Positions 12,780 to 23,567 are shown, counted from the stretch's first letter. The stretch is DNA of 64,000 nt from Bolinopsis microptera (GCF_026151205.1 NC_087082.1:3885408-3949407); one strand, 5' to 3'. The notes: a model not told the origin generated them from the letters alone. Translations and numbers: made by a program.

Positions 12780-14045
12780 TTGCAGCCACCTCATCATGAG
12801 CAGAAACCTGTGGAACTGTTCAAAAACGATTTTATAGATCAGAAGACTGCGGAAGAACTAGTTGACCTATTTGATTTGAGCAGCACAGACTTCAAAATTG
12901 AAAACGAACGCTCCTGCCTATCATATGGGGAACGGTACGATTATCCTGGATCTAAGTCGTCCAAGACACCAAAGGCAATACCACCACCCTTGAGAAAACT
13001 CATCGACAGAATCAACAGTGAGTTTTGTTCAGGTGACCAACCTCAGGTTAACAGCTGTTTGGTGAATCGGTTTGACGGCACAAGCAGCACCTTGCCTAGA
13101 CACTCTGATAACGAGCCTTCTATCCACCCGGAATCAAGTATCTTTACAGTCTCTCTTGGTACTGCATGTCATGTTTCTTTCTCTGATGCTAGTACAGGTA
13201 TTGATGAGCACAAGCAACTATGTGGCCCAGGATCATTATATGTAATGACTCGTCGTAGCCAAGCACTGTTCCACCATCGTATCGATGCAGGCGAGATAAC
13301 TGGGCTGCGCTACAGTATAACATTGAGATCAGTCAGTTCCCTGAATAGAAACGCTACATGTATCATTGGGGACTCGAACACCGGCGGACTGAAATTCGGT
13401 TCTGATCCTGCCAAGTCATTCGGCAAATGGCTTCCTGGAAAACGATTCTTTGCCCCAACTGTCGATAGCATTGATCCTTATGTGTCCTGTGGCTATAGAA
13501 ACTGTGTTATATTGTGTGGGGTTAATGACCTGAAACAAACAGATGTAAAAAGCCAAAACGATATTGATATAATCTACAACCATCTAGTTTCAAAAATTGC
13601 CCAGATTCAATCTATTAATCCGGGTGTGCATGTATATGTTTGTCCAACAATTCCTTCTAAACGTGCTGATTTAAATAGAAAGCTTATATACTTTAACAGT
13701 TTGATTCGATGTAGGCTGCTCCCGTCCAATTTTGGTGTCAGTTATGTGGATGGATTTGATGAGTTCTGTGATAGGGATGGTCTCCTTGACCGCTCTCTCT
13801 CTCGCGACCTCAACAAATACCAAAAACCGGACTTCCTTCACCTCAACTGGAGGGGACTAGCAAAGTTAGGTCAATTTATTCGTAACACTGTTCTTCTCAG
13901 GATTAACGGTGGTATCGACAAAAGGAAGAGGAGGTCCACAAGGGTAGACGATAGATCCTACAGGGATGCGACTGCTGGAAGAGAAACTGGTCCTGTTGTT
14001 CCTGCTGCTGCTAGTCAGGGTCACGTGGATGGTTACCAACCATGA
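12780..14045 (+). CDS. Retrotransposon ORF1: AlkB-like 2OG-Fe(II) dioxygenase fused to SGNH hydrolase
   Basis: About 420 codons. The N-terminal half has the iron/2-oxoglutarate signature of AlkB-type dioxygenases: RHSDNE (HxD), a second histidine in LFHHRI, and the arginine in RYSITLR. The C-terminal half has SGNH/GDSL hydrolase blocks: IGDSNTGG (block I), CGVND (block III) and a final LHLNWRG carrying the catalytic histidine. Esterase-type ORF1 proteins are known in CR1/L2-like LINEs; the AlkB fusion is unusual. The frame opens with TTG at 12780 and its first in-frame ATG falls inside the AlkB domain (near residue 155), so the true start is missing or supplied upstream. The sequence cctgtccttttgcag just before the open frame looks like a 3' splice site. 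The stop overlaps the next start as ATGA. It may be 5'-truncated. Confidence 0.8.
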   Translation: MQPPHHEQKPVELFKNDFIDQKTAEELVDLFDLSSTDFKIENERSCLSYGERYDYPGSKSSKTPKAIPPPLRKLIDRINSEFCSGDQPQVNSCLVNRFDGTSSTLPRHSDNEPSIHPESSIFTVSLGTACHVSFSDASTGIDEHKQLCGPGSLYVMTRRSQALFHHRIDAGEITGLRYSITLRSVSSLNRNATCIIGDSNTGGLKFGSDPAKSFGKWLPGKRFFAPTVDSIDPYVSCGYRNCVILCGVNDLKQTDVKSQNDIDIIYNHLVSKIAQIQSINPGVHVYVCPTIPSKRADLNRKLIYFNSLIRCRLLPSNFGVSYVDGFDEFCDRDGLLDRSLSRDLNKYQKPDFLHLNWRGLAKLGQFIRNTVLLRINGGIDKRKRRSTRVDDRSYRDATAGRETGPVVPAAASQGHVDGYQP

Positions 14046-17000
14046 CTCCCCTCATTAAGGAGGTATGTCCTGTCTGTTCTAAGAACATAGTCATCGGCCA
14101 AACAATAGTTGAATGTTTTCACTGTGACTGCATAATGCACCATAAATGCTATCGCAAATCAAATCCAAATAGCCAATCTAATGAGTTTTACTGTACTCGT
14201 TGTATCCATTTAGACAAGGTTAAATACAACCCATTTAAACTACTCACTGACAATGACGACGACGACAACAACCTAGACGAATACACAACCAAAATCTCAA
14301 ATACTTTAAATGATTGTAACTCATACACTGCATCTGACCTTACAAATATTCTCTGCAACCAAGTAAAGAAACAATCATCTATTCTCTTTCAAAATATTGA
14401 TGGAAATAAATCAAATTTTGACAACCTTGCCATTGAAACCTGTAGGTACAAAACAAAATTCTCCGTAATAGCTCTAGCTGAAACCAACACTGGAAAAGAA
14501 TTAAGCAGTCTATTTCAGCTCGACGGTTATAATAGTTACTATCAGGACACAGCACCTAACAAACAAAAGGGCACTGGAGTAGCCCTTTATGTTGACGATA
14601 AATTAAATGCTACTGTAATTGAGAATATATCACAAGTCACAGAACATCTAGAAATACTTGTCTTATCATTAAGTAACGAAGATCAACCTGTTAATGTAGG
14701 TGTTTTGTATCGTCCACCAAGTGGCTGTATTTCCCAAGCTCTAGTTGAACTTTCTAACCTTCTTGATCACATGCCGAAGTTTAGTTATCTAGCTGGAGAC
14801 TTTAATATCGATCTTCATGATAAAGATAACAAAAATGTTCAAAAATATGAAGAAATATTATTCAGTAAAGGATTTTGTCCGTTAATATCTATTGTTACCC
14901 ACGAAAAACCAGGCTGTAAAGCATCCTGCATAGATAACATTATTACTAACGATATTGAGAATGTGATTACTTCAGGCACCCTAAAAGAACGAATAACTCA
15001 TCACTCACCTATTTTTAACACATTTAACTGGAATGTTGAAGTCAACTCTGAAAAAACTTCTTTTAAACAATATTACGACTTCTGTCAATCAAATGTTAAC
15101 GGCTTCCTAGTGGATCTTGAAGATGAGCTTAAAACTAAAACAATCCATAACTTTACTGAATTCCATGACACTTACAAAAACTGCGTCGAAAAATCGTTTA
15201 AATTAGAGACCCCGAAAACCTCTAAGAGAACTGTTCAGGTTAACCCTTGGATAACTCCCGGTCTCATTTGCTCAATTAATAATCAGCATAAACTGTACGA
15301 AAATTGGGTTGAGATAAGAAATAGAAAATGTAAACTCGGGGAAACTGATAACAAGGGCGGCATTTGCCAGTGCCCTGAATGCTCACTAAAACGTAGTCGC
15401 TACCTTATCTACAAAGAATACAGAAAAGTCCTAAAGAAAACACGTCAAACTGTGAAAACAGAATACTTCTCTGGTAAATTTGCTGAAAATAGCGGTGATA
15501 GTAAAAAGACCTGGGAACTAATAAATCGTATAAGAGGTAAACGGCGGCGTGAAATAAAGCCGCTGTTCACCATAGACAACGTTAAGATAACAAATAGAAG
15601 GATCATAGCAAACGAATTCAATAAATATTTTGTATCATTAGCCTCTGACCTAAATACCGCTTACAATGATCTTGGACAAATTAACATAAACAGTATACCT
15701 AGTTTCTATGATTATCTACCGCTTTCAAACACTTCCAGCATTTACATGCATGACTGCACAACAGACGAGGTTAGCAAAATCATATCTGAACTTAAAAATG
15801 GCAAGGCAAGTGACATACCGATTCATGTAATTAAGCAGTCCTCTAAAATAGTTACTCCTTTACTCACTGTACTGTATAACGAATGTATGAAAGATGGCAT
15901 ATTTCCAGATGACCTTAAAGTTGGAAGGATTAGTCCCATTTACAAGAAAGATAACCAGGAACTCCTTGAAAACTATAGACCTGTATCAACGCTAGCTGTG
16001 TTTGGTAAAATATTTGAAAAGATTATATTCAATAGATTATACAGCTTCTTTCATTCACAGAACTCCTTATATGAAAACCAGTACGGATTCCGTAAAAATC
16101 ACTCGACCAGTTATGCCCTAAATTACTCAGTGAACCACGTAGAATCTTGCCTCAAGAAAAAACAACACGTTCTTGGAATATTTATTGATCTTAGTAAAGC
16201 CTTTGATACAATATCACATGAAAAGTTACTGCATAAGTTAGAAAATTATGGAATCCGTGGAAATGCAAATAACCTTATAGCAAGTTACCTGTCGAACAGA
16301 TACCAGTATGTCTCGGTATTAGGTGAAGAATCCGAGAAACTTCCAGTAGTCTATGGAGTGCCGCAGGGGAGCTGTCTTGGTCCCTTACTTTTTATTATTT
16401 ATATTAATGACATCCGTAACTCATCAATTATAGGAAAGTTTATACTATTTGCCGACGACACTAACATATTTATAGAAGACACATGTGTCAAAAGACTATA
16501 CGAAAAAGGAAATGAAGTTCTATCATTTGTGTACAAGTATATGAAACTAAACTTATTACATATTAACATTAAGAAATGTTGTTTTATTCATTTTAAACCC
16601 TCACGGGCCAAAGAGGAAGTAGAAAATGACGAGAACATACTAACTTTAAATAATGTAGTTATCAAAAGAGTTCAAGAAGCTAAATTTCTAGGCGTTATTA
16701 TTGACGACCAACTTAACTGGAAATCACATACGCAGTCACTTAACTCAAAACTTAAATGCGAAGTAGGAAAGCTGTGCAGAATACGACACATTGTCCCAAA
16801 GCAGTATTATAAGGATTTATATCATACTCTATTTGAATCACATTTAGGATTTGGAATATCTGTGTGGGGTGGTATTAGCAATAACCGACTTGAACCTATC
16901 TTTAAAACACAGAAAAAGTGTATAAGAATTCTGTTTGGGGATAGAGAAGCTTACCTAGAGAAGTTTAAAACGTGTGCCCGAACACGACCTGTTGATAAGC

Positions 17001-17395
17001 AAAGACTGGGGGTGGACTTTTACCAAAAAGAACACTCCAAGCCCTTGTTTAAAACCCACAGGTTGTTGACGGTCCACAATCTGTACAAGTACACTTGTCT
17101 CTTAGAACTATTCAAAATTAATAAGTTAGAGGAACCATTATCACTGTACTCATCATTTAACAGGTCACCACGACGAGAGGATTATTTCATTACATCACAA
17201 CCATCCTCACAATTCATCTACCAATCATCCTACATGTGGAACAGCTGTCGACAAACATCAAGTAAGATAAGTTTTAATACTCCGACAAACGGGTTTAAGA
17301 ATATATTGAAAATTGCCTTACGAGAATTGCAATTCAAGCATGATACACTTGATTGGTGTGAGCTTAATTTTGCCACAAATGAGCTCAAGTTCTGA
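14042..17395 (+). CDS. Retrotransposon ORF2: PHD finger, APE-type endonuclease, reverse transcriptase (intact)
   Basis: An uninterrupted 1117-codon frame starting at ATG 14042. Residues ~9-55 form a C4HC3 PHD-type zinc finger (CPVC, CFHC, HHKC, CTRC). Residues ~115-335 form an apurinic-type endonuclease/exonuclease-phosphatase domain (FQNIDGNKSN, ALAETNTG, YRPPSG, AGDFNIDL, IDNIITND, THHSPIF). The reverse transcriptase follows, with NYRPVSTL, YGFRKNHST, FIDLSKAFDTISH, GVPQGSCLGPLLF and the catalytic FADDTN. The order fits the CR1/L2/Jockey group of LINEs. The ORF is full length with no stops, so the copy is young. No poly(A) tail or clear 3' repeat was identified. Confidence 0.92.
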   Translation: MTPLIKEVCPVCSKNIVIGQTIVECFHCDCIMHHKCYRKSNPNSQSNEFYCTRCIHLDKVKYNPFKLLTDNDDDDNNLDEYTTKISNTLNDCNSYTASDLTNILCNQVKKQSSILFQNIDGNKSNFDNLAIETCRYKTKFSVIALAETNTGKELSSLFQLDGYNSYYQDTAPNKQKGTGVALYVDDKLNATVIENISQVTEHLEILVLSLSNEDQPVNVGVLYRPPSGCISQALVELSNLLDHMPKFSYLAGDFNIDLHDKDNKNVQKYEEILFSKGFCPLISIVTHEKPGCKASCIDNIITNDIENVITSGTLKERITHHSPIFNTFNWNVEVNSEKTSFKQYYDFCQSNVNGFLVDLEDELKTKTIHNFTEFHDTYKNCVEKSFKLETPKTSKRTVQVNPWITPGLICSINNQHKLYENWVEIRNRKCKLGETDNKGGICQCPECSLKRSRYLIYKEYRKVLKKTRQTVKTEYFSGKFAENSGDSKKTWELINRIRGKRRREIKPLFTIDNVKITNRRIIANEFNKYFVSLASDLNTAYNDLGQININSIPSFYDYLPLSNTSSIYMHDCTTDEVSKIISELKNGKASDIPIHVIKQSSKIVTPLLTVLYNECMKDGIFPDDLKVGRISPIYKKDNQELLENYRPVSTLAVFGKIFEKIIFNRLYSFFHSQNSLYENQYGFRKNHSTSYALNYSVNHVESCLKKKQHVLGIFIDLSKAFDTISHEKLLHKLENYGIRGNANNLIASYLSNRYQYVSVLGEESEKLPVVYGVPQGSCLGPLLFIIYINDIRNSSIIGKFILFADDTNIFIEDTCVKRLYEKGNEVLSFVYKYMKLNLLHINIKKCCFIHFKPSRAKEEVENDENILTLNNVVIKRVQEAKFLGVIIDDQLNWKSHTQSLNSKLKCEVGKLCRIRHIVPKQYYKDLYHTLFESHLGFGISVWGGISNNRLEPIFKTQKKCIRILFGDREAYLEKFKTCARTRPVDKQRLGVDFYQKEHSKPLFKTHRLLTVHNLYKYTCLLELFKINKLEEPLSLYSSFNRSPRREDYFITSQPSSQFIYQSSYMWNSCRQTSSKISFNTPTNGFKNILKIALRELQFKHDTLDWCELNFATNELKF

Positions 17396-18966
17396 TTTAT
17401 GTGAGTTACTAAAATGACCATATATCTTTTCTCATACATATAACCACTGCACTCCAACCAAAAACATTACTTACACCATACTCCACAAATGATATATATA
17501 TATATACACAAACACACTAGTACCGAGCAATCGCACTGTAAAACATGCTCACGATACACTCAAAATTGGAAATATTCAACGGCTTGTATATGAAACTTAC
17601 ACTTACACTCAGTGTACACCCAGTGTTAACTAGTATTACACACTGGTAAACTCTACGTAACGCGCGAAAATAATAATTCTATGGCGTTTTCATTGTCACA
17701 TTTCACGTCGACGGGATTAAACGCGCGCGCGCGTAACGTCTTATCTTACTGCTATCTCAACGAATAAACACACAACGACTTTGACAATTGACCGACGACT
17801 TAACGATTGTGAGTTATGACGGACTTAACTGTATGGGTCAACTACTAAAACTGCATTGTATACTATCTTAATCATTATACTGGACATGAGATGACGAAGT
17901 ATCTTGAGCAGCACTTTGTACCTCCACTTAGAACTTGATTAGTCACGAACAATAGAATCATTATAAATCAATACAATAAAACATCTTGATCAATAAATGC
18001 CTAGCAGCACCAGACAGCAGCCGTGTACCTTTTTCGACTCCACGGAGTCCCTGATGGACTTTTGTTTACTTTTGTTAATAATTTGACCGCAACCTTTCTT
18101 TCTCGAAACACAAATCCTACTGTACTTCATTACAGTATTAAGATAATATAATATAAAGCAAATCATGTGAATATATGACTACGAAATAGATCTATAGACT
18201 TGTCCATAATATTTAATACCGTATTGATGGTTTTGAATTTTGTATATTGAATTTTAATGTGAAGCGTTTACTCTTCCCCCTCGGCAATTAATTAGAAAGT
18301 TAGATTAATGACAATAATTGCCAAATGACGTAGTAGATATAGATGTTCAATGTTGTAGAGTGATTTCAAGAGTAGTGGTCCACAGGGGCCCGAAAAAGCC
18401 GTACAGGCACTTGGGTCCTTATCCTTGTCACTAGTCCCAATTGGATTCACTTTACACAAAACATGAACGTTTACAATTTAGACGTACACATTGGCACGAT
18501 ATTTATTAGAAAGCAAACAGTATAAAATAATACGTGCGTGCGCGGCTTGAGCCGCGCCGCATAACAATTTATGCGTTTAGGGGCTGGAGTACGCGTGTTT
18601 ACAGATTAATGAATTGTTGCATTGTAAATATTTAAAGTTGACGATATATTATGATTTAATAGTAAATTTTTCAAAGCCGGCTTTGGACTTAGGTAAAATT
18701 ATAATTTATTTATTTAAAAGAAAAAACCACGGATAGTTTTTAATTTACATAGTCGTATAACTATAATCAAGTTAATCCTGTTTTCAAGAATGCGCGGCTT
18801 TGGCGGCCAGTTATTGACTTGTACATAAAATTGAATTTTAAATAGAAATGTGAATGTATTAAAATTTAAAACTTTCAAAACGGAGGCTTATAAATATTAT
18901 TATATTATGATTGTAAAATAAAGGATAAAATTTTAAATTTGTTTCACTAAAAAAAAAATTTGTTTC
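17396..18966. other. Non-coding tail between ORF2 and right inverted repeat
   Basis: Holds an AT dinucleotide run near 17491-17504, a gcgcgcgcgcg run near 17723 and AT-rich DNA. The 3' end of the retrotransposon should lie here but no boundary could be placed. No exon was recognised. Confidence 0.5.
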
Positions 18967-19505
18967 ACTTCTGAGCTGTTCATAGTTTGACTGAAAAATA
19001 GAGATGCACATCCAAATTTTAGGGCGCGGTTGCCATGGAAATGTACAAAAAATGTGTTTTTTGCAATTTTTGACGAAAGTGAGCACTTTAGGCTATATGT
19101 TTATTAATAAGTCTCATATAAATGTGCTGATTCCGCATCTTTTAAGCCTAATTTTAACTCTGTAGGTGCAATGGGTCCTGAGATATCGAATTTTTCCAGA
19201 TTTCTGAGGTTCCCGAGCGCGGTTGTCATGGAAACGGCTTGGGGAACACCTAAATTTCCGAATTTTTCAAAAATAATTTTTTTGGTTACTATTTACGTCT
19301 ATGGGGATGTACAAAAAACTTTCCAAGATGATCGGACGAAAAAGTGAAAATTCAGGTCAGTCTAATCTAGAGCAAAACGCGCAGTTTTGCTAGTACTTTA
19401 GTTAAGTTTTCGAAATTGTCCCACATTCAAACGACGATTTGGCGCCCCCCTAAGACAGCGCCCCCCTGCACAGCGGGGTCAGCAGGGCCTTTCGTTACGC
19501 CACTG
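18967..19505 (-). repeat. Right long terminal inverted repeat
   Basis: Reverse complement of the left repeat: ttctgagctgttcatag at its inner edge, near-identity through the central ~400 bp, a divergent outer segment with gcgccccccta runs, and the end cgttacgccactg at 19493-19505. Confidence 0.85.
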
Positions 19506-20605
19506 CAAATAACACTCATTGCTCCCACACATTATATGATATTAATGTATCGTATATAAGCAAATAAAGCCTGGTGTCCTGTTAGGAAAACAAATTTTAG
19601 GAAAACAAATTTAAATTTTGGTATTTATTAATAACAATCAAAACATATCATATCATAAAAATAAAGCCGCGCGATGGTTGACTGCCTCAGTAAGGTGAAT
19701 AATTTAAGCTTGAAGGTGCGCATTTACAGAACCTTATGCGGCGATCACATATTCACGAGGACCTGTGAGCGCCAAAATTAATTTAAAGTTTCTAGAAATC
19801 ATACATCACTACGAGTTACTCATGCTTTTGGATTATAAGAGTGCGGATTGTCAGGTATTTCATTCATTCATACTTAATCGGTTTAAAGCTGTATATTTAG
19901 AACTCACTATTGTTTAAACTACGAAAGCAGAACGTAGATAATGGACAATATACCGACGACAATACCAAGGACCCGAGTGCTGCATTGACTTTTCCGGATC
20001 CGTTTTTACCGAAGGCTTATCCACTAGTTACTCATGCTGCATGTATGGTATGATAATATTTTGTCTTATCTCTAGCAAGCATTCTGTAAATTGAAGTGTC
20101 GTATTTATTATAGAAGAGCCAGCCAACCTCCGCATTATAATCTTTTGTGTGCCAAGTTCGTTTATGAAATCTAATCATATAATAAGATTGATCCAATAGT
20201 CTAAGATGAACGGTATATCATAGCTCATCGTTATTAAAATCCGAATGGATGAATTAATCAAGTAATGTTCCCTTTCAACACAACTAAACAACAAACAAAT
20301 GCTTGCTCACCCGACGACGGCGTCGAGAAATTATTAAATTATGCATTTGCGCCATACTGGACACATTTTATATTTAATATTTTGTGGTTTGTAGAAATTA
20401 GTGTCATCTACAGTATAGCTTAACTGGCGAGCAAGCATCGTCCCACTCGGCCGGGACGAAAATACCGAGTCCAATCACAGAAAGTTAACCAAAAGATAAA
20501 AATAAGAGCTCAGATATCAACAAAAATCACACGCTCCAGACGACGGGGGAAGATTTAATTATTTATTATATTATGCCAGTTATTTGCAAAAATACAAAGC
20601 AAAAC

Positions 20606-20679
20606 TAGCTTCTGTTACTGGGCGGCACTCGGCTTAGCATGTCATTCCACCAAATTTTTATGAACATTGAAGCCTGGGG
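20606..20679 (-). repeat. Short TTACTGGG/TACCTGGGG-ended element (inverted copy)
   Basis: A copy of the ~80-bp family in the orientation ttactgggcgg to cctggggtcccc, with core gtcattccacc and tatgaacat. It forms an inverted pair with the copy at 20884-20960. Confidence 0.7.
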
Positions 20680-20711
20680 TCCCCGGCCCAGGTTGACGGA
20701 TGTTACTCGTC

Positions 20712-20825
20712 TTATAGCGCGATGCACTACTGGGTCGCGCGCGCATCCAATAATGCTTCTCGGTAGATCGGCGAAATACACCACTGTGCCTCACCGAGTT
20801 GCGAAGGATTTACATCGTGAATCAA
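20712..20825 (-). repeat. TTG...CAA short element with 9-bp target duplication
   Basis: A 114-bp copy of the gattcacgatg...gcgctacaa family, here reversed (ttatagcgcgatg to catcgtgaatcaa). It is flanked by ttactcgtc (20703-20711) and ttacacgtc (20826-20834), a 9-bp duplication with one mismatch. It is inserted inside an older repeat, since ttgacggatgttactcg on its left and ctaaatttcttcgaagtag on its right are contiguous (inverted) in the copies near 21100 and 23620. Confidence 0.8.
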
Positions 20826-20883
20826 TTACACGTCTAAATTTCTTCGAAGTAGCGCGCGCCGCTTTCTTCTCGAAATGTTTTAC

Positions 20884-20960
20884 CTGAGGACCCCAGGCTA
20901 TTATGTTCATTAACATAATATAGATTTGGCGGAATGACAGGCTGAGCGCGGCCCAGTAAG
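20884..20960 (+). repeat. Short TACCTGGGG...CAGTAA element
   Basis: A copy of the ~80-bp family with gaccccaggctattatg, a tatgttcattaacata core, cggaatgacaggctgagcg and an end at ggcccagtaa. It is inverted relative to the copy at 20606-20679. Confidence 0.7.
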
Positions 20961-21007
20961 AAATGTTAAATGTTAAATGGCCTGAGGCAAGTGCTACGGA
21001 AAGGCTT

Positions 21008-21126
21008 GACCATTGTTAATGATTTGGCCCGGCGCGCGCTACTTCGTTGCACTTGCACAATATTTCGAGAAGAAAGCGGCGCGCGCTACTTCGAAGAAAT
21101 TTATACGAGTAACATCCGTCAACAGA
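21008..21126. repeat. Dispersed gcgcgctacttcg repeat (copy 1)
   Basis: Shares cttgaccattgttaatg, ggcccggcgcgcgctactt and cgagtaacatccgtcaac with the stretch at 23568-23660. No terminal repeats were resolved. Confidence 0.65.
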
Positions 21127-21444
21127 AAGGCCCGCGGCTTAAGTGCTAAGAAGTAGCGCGCGTTTGGCTTGTCCGTTAACAATGGACAAGTCCCACTGTC
21201 CTAGGTCAAGCTTCTGTTGTTAACGGGTGATACTCGTAAAATATTTGTTCCATATAGGACCGTCGATGAGTCCAACTCGGCGCGCGTCTTGGGAGGTTAT
21301 AAACCTACAAAGTTGATTTAATACAAGTGCAGAAAATTATTCTAAATTTAAGCAAAAAATAGCACATTTTGACTTTTATTCACGAGGTCAATCCTCAACA
21401 TCAAACATGCAACAGCTCGGCGAGGCTTATATATTAGTGCAGTG

Positions 21445-21527
21445 TTACTGGGCCGCGCTTAGCCTGTCATTCCACCGAATCTCTATTCATATGTTTATGA
21501 ACATAATAGCCTGAGGTCCCCAGGTAA
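21445..21527 (-). repeat. Short TTACTGGG...CCAGGTAA element with 9-bp target duplication
   Basis: An 83-bp copy with imperfect inverted ends (TTACTGGGCC and, complemented, TTACCTGGGG). The flanks are agtgcagtg (21436-21444) and agtgtagtg (21528-21536), matching at 8 of 9 positions. The core holds gcctgtcattccaccgaat and tatgtttatgaacata. Confidence 0.8.
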
Positions 21528-22088
21528 AGTGTAGTGGTGCATATTTGTTACAAATTTTTACCACCTTTTTTGTTTTTGGATTTTCACCCGAGGAAAAATG
21601 AAGGGATTTGTTTTATTTTTGTTTTTGCACTATTTTGTGCGGCTGTGTTTTAGCTATCTTTATTATGCAGGTTTTATTTTAATTATGCAAATTTTTTCTG
21701 ATATGCCAACAAATTTAACTTGCTTAAAAGTTTTTAAAACTTGATACATGTTGCGTTCGTCGCTTCGCGCGCAAATAGTGGCATGCAACATTGCAACGTA
21801 TGTCAATAAAAAACAAAAACATTGTTTATTTGGCCCGTTGCTTTGCAAACCAGAGCAACGATCTGATCTCGCGATGGGTTGACATTATCAATCAAAATAA
21901 ATGAAGATCTGACGACCGTACCCTGCACCTGAAATAAAACATTGACTTACCCCATGAGCTGACATGCATAATGATAATCAAATTGACGGGTCGACGGGAG
22001 ATAAACTCGTAAAATATTTGTTCCAAATATTAGACCGCGTCGACGATTCGAACTCGGCCGGCGCGTTTTGGTAGGTCATAAACTTAAT

Positions 22089-22212
22089 TGACGATGTCAG
22101 ATGTCAATTCATGGCAGCTCGGCGCGGCACCAGGCACAGTAGCGCATCTCGCCGATCTAGCCAGAGAAGCCTTATTGAGTGCGCGGCGCGGCACAGTAAC
22201 GCATCGCGCTAC
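22089..22212 (+). repeat. TTG...CAA short element, older copy
   Basis: A diverged copy of the family at 55796-55920, running from attgacgatgtcagatg through gcagctcggcgcggcac and catctcgccgatctagcc to cgcatcgcgctacaag. A second, very similar copy follows at 22351-22479. Confidence 0.7.
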
Positions 22213-22350
22213 AAGTTTGCTCTATCCAGAGCCCTTGCGCTTGCAGAAATAAGCGCGCCCGAAGTGGCGTGAAAGCACATGGTTAGGTGAACTACAAGTC
22301 ATAAACCTACAACTACAAGCCCCACAAATGACTCATTTTGCACCCCTAAT

Positions 22351-22479
22351 GCTTAATTGACGATGTCAATTCATGGCAGCTCGGCGCGGCACAGTAGCGC
22401 ATCTCGCCGATCTAGCCAGAGAAGCTGTGAGAAGCCTTATTGAGTGCGCGGCGCGGCACAGTAACGCATCGCGCTACAA
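22351..22479 (+). repeat. TTG...CAA short element, older copy
   Basis: Nearly the same as the copy 260 bp upstream, from attgacgatgtcaattcatg to cgcatcgcgctacaa. The two share segments that the other copies lack (ccttattgagtgcgcggcg), so one may derive from a local duplication of the other. Confidence 0.7.
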
Positions 22480-23054
22480 CCCTAATGCCTATAATTATAT
22501 ATGGGAATCATTGTATCTTAAGTCGTGACCCCCATCGTCGTTTCACTATAGTGAGTAGAGTAACTAGAGTTTCTACGATACAGGGGGAGCCGCGCACTCG
22601 TGCGCGGCGGGTCATACAACGTATGACAAGGGAATCCCAGGTGTCTTTCTGACGGTAGTTAAAAGTTTTTCAAGTGCGGTCGATCCTTAGACGCCTGGAG
22701 AAAAAGTACTTTAACTTTTTTCCCTATCCAGATTCAAACTTTTTTGGGGTGGTTCCTGAGACTATGGACAACACATTTGACATTCTTGTAGAAAACTGCT
22801 TATCGTAATTTTTCCCAGATGGTTATTGGTTAAAGCTGTATTTTAATTTATGTTAATTATCCCTAACTATTGGCTTTAAGTTTAATGGTTCTATATTGTT
22901 TTAGAATTAGCTCGTTGCGAATATATCGACATTTTTATCATTTCTGTAGCAATTTCTGGAGATGCCTTTGGGATGATGATTAATCACTCTACACTCGACT
23001 GTCACGTGACTTTTTCAACCCGTTCTCCAGCTGGTTCTGAACGACTTTTCGAAA

Positions 23055-23135
23055 CCCTAACCCTCTAATCTGATCCCAACCCTAACCCTAACCCAATCCT
23101 TAACAAAAACATATGCTGAAACCCTAACCCTAACG
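23055..23135. repeat. Interstitial telomere-like CCCTAA stretch
   Basis: Several ccctaa hexamers in short runs (gaaaccctaaccctc, cccaaccctaaccctaaccc, gaaaccctaaccctaacg), separated by other sequence. It matches the (TTAGGG)n animal telomere word but is short and degenerate. Confidence 0.6.
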
Positions 23136-23567
23136 AGAAATAAGACTAACTTCCTTATACGGTCATATCACGTGATCGAGACAGTATTTCGCCAATATCT
23201 CGTCAGGGGAGCATTTTAACCCTATGTCATGTGGGGTGATTCGGAATCAGCGTCCGAAAATACATCGATTGAAGTTGGTTACAACCGTCGGGGGCCCTTT
23301 TAGAACAATCTCAAAGATCGACTGTAGAGTGATTTAGCACGCTCGATGCCTTTGTGCTTTGGTGATGATTGGCCAATTAGGCAATTTTGATAAGACGCGA
23401 AGAAACGAAAGTTGGTATATGAAATATTGACTTATCGAGAAACTTAGATGTTAGAGTTATACTATATATTAGAGTTATACTATATATTAGAGTTACTATA
23501 TATTAGAGTTACTATATATTATTGTCAATAAGCTAAATTTAAACATTGAAGTGACTCAAAGTTTGAC

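Larger units (their letters stand above)
10365..19505. mobile_element. Large inverted-repeat element carrying a minisatellite and a non-LTR retrotransposon
   Basis: A 9.1-kb block bounded by inverted repeats of about 540 bp. Both ends start CAGTGGCGTAACG; the next ~135 bp differ between the ends, and then about 400 bp are nearly identical in inverted orientation (10513-10917 against 18967-19370). The flanks caaattacaca (10354-10364) and caaataacact (19506-19516) match at 9 of 11 positions, which suggests an aged target duplication of 9-11 bp, as in Mutator-like elements. No transposase was seen. The interior holds a minisatellite, the two retrotransposon ORFs and a non-coding tail. Whether the retroelement is cargo or a later insertion cannot be told from one copy. 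Confidence 0.7.

Noticed and set aside
20639..20887. 82-codon plus-strand frame
   Set aside because: Runs across three transposon fragments, one of which has its own target duplication inside the frame.
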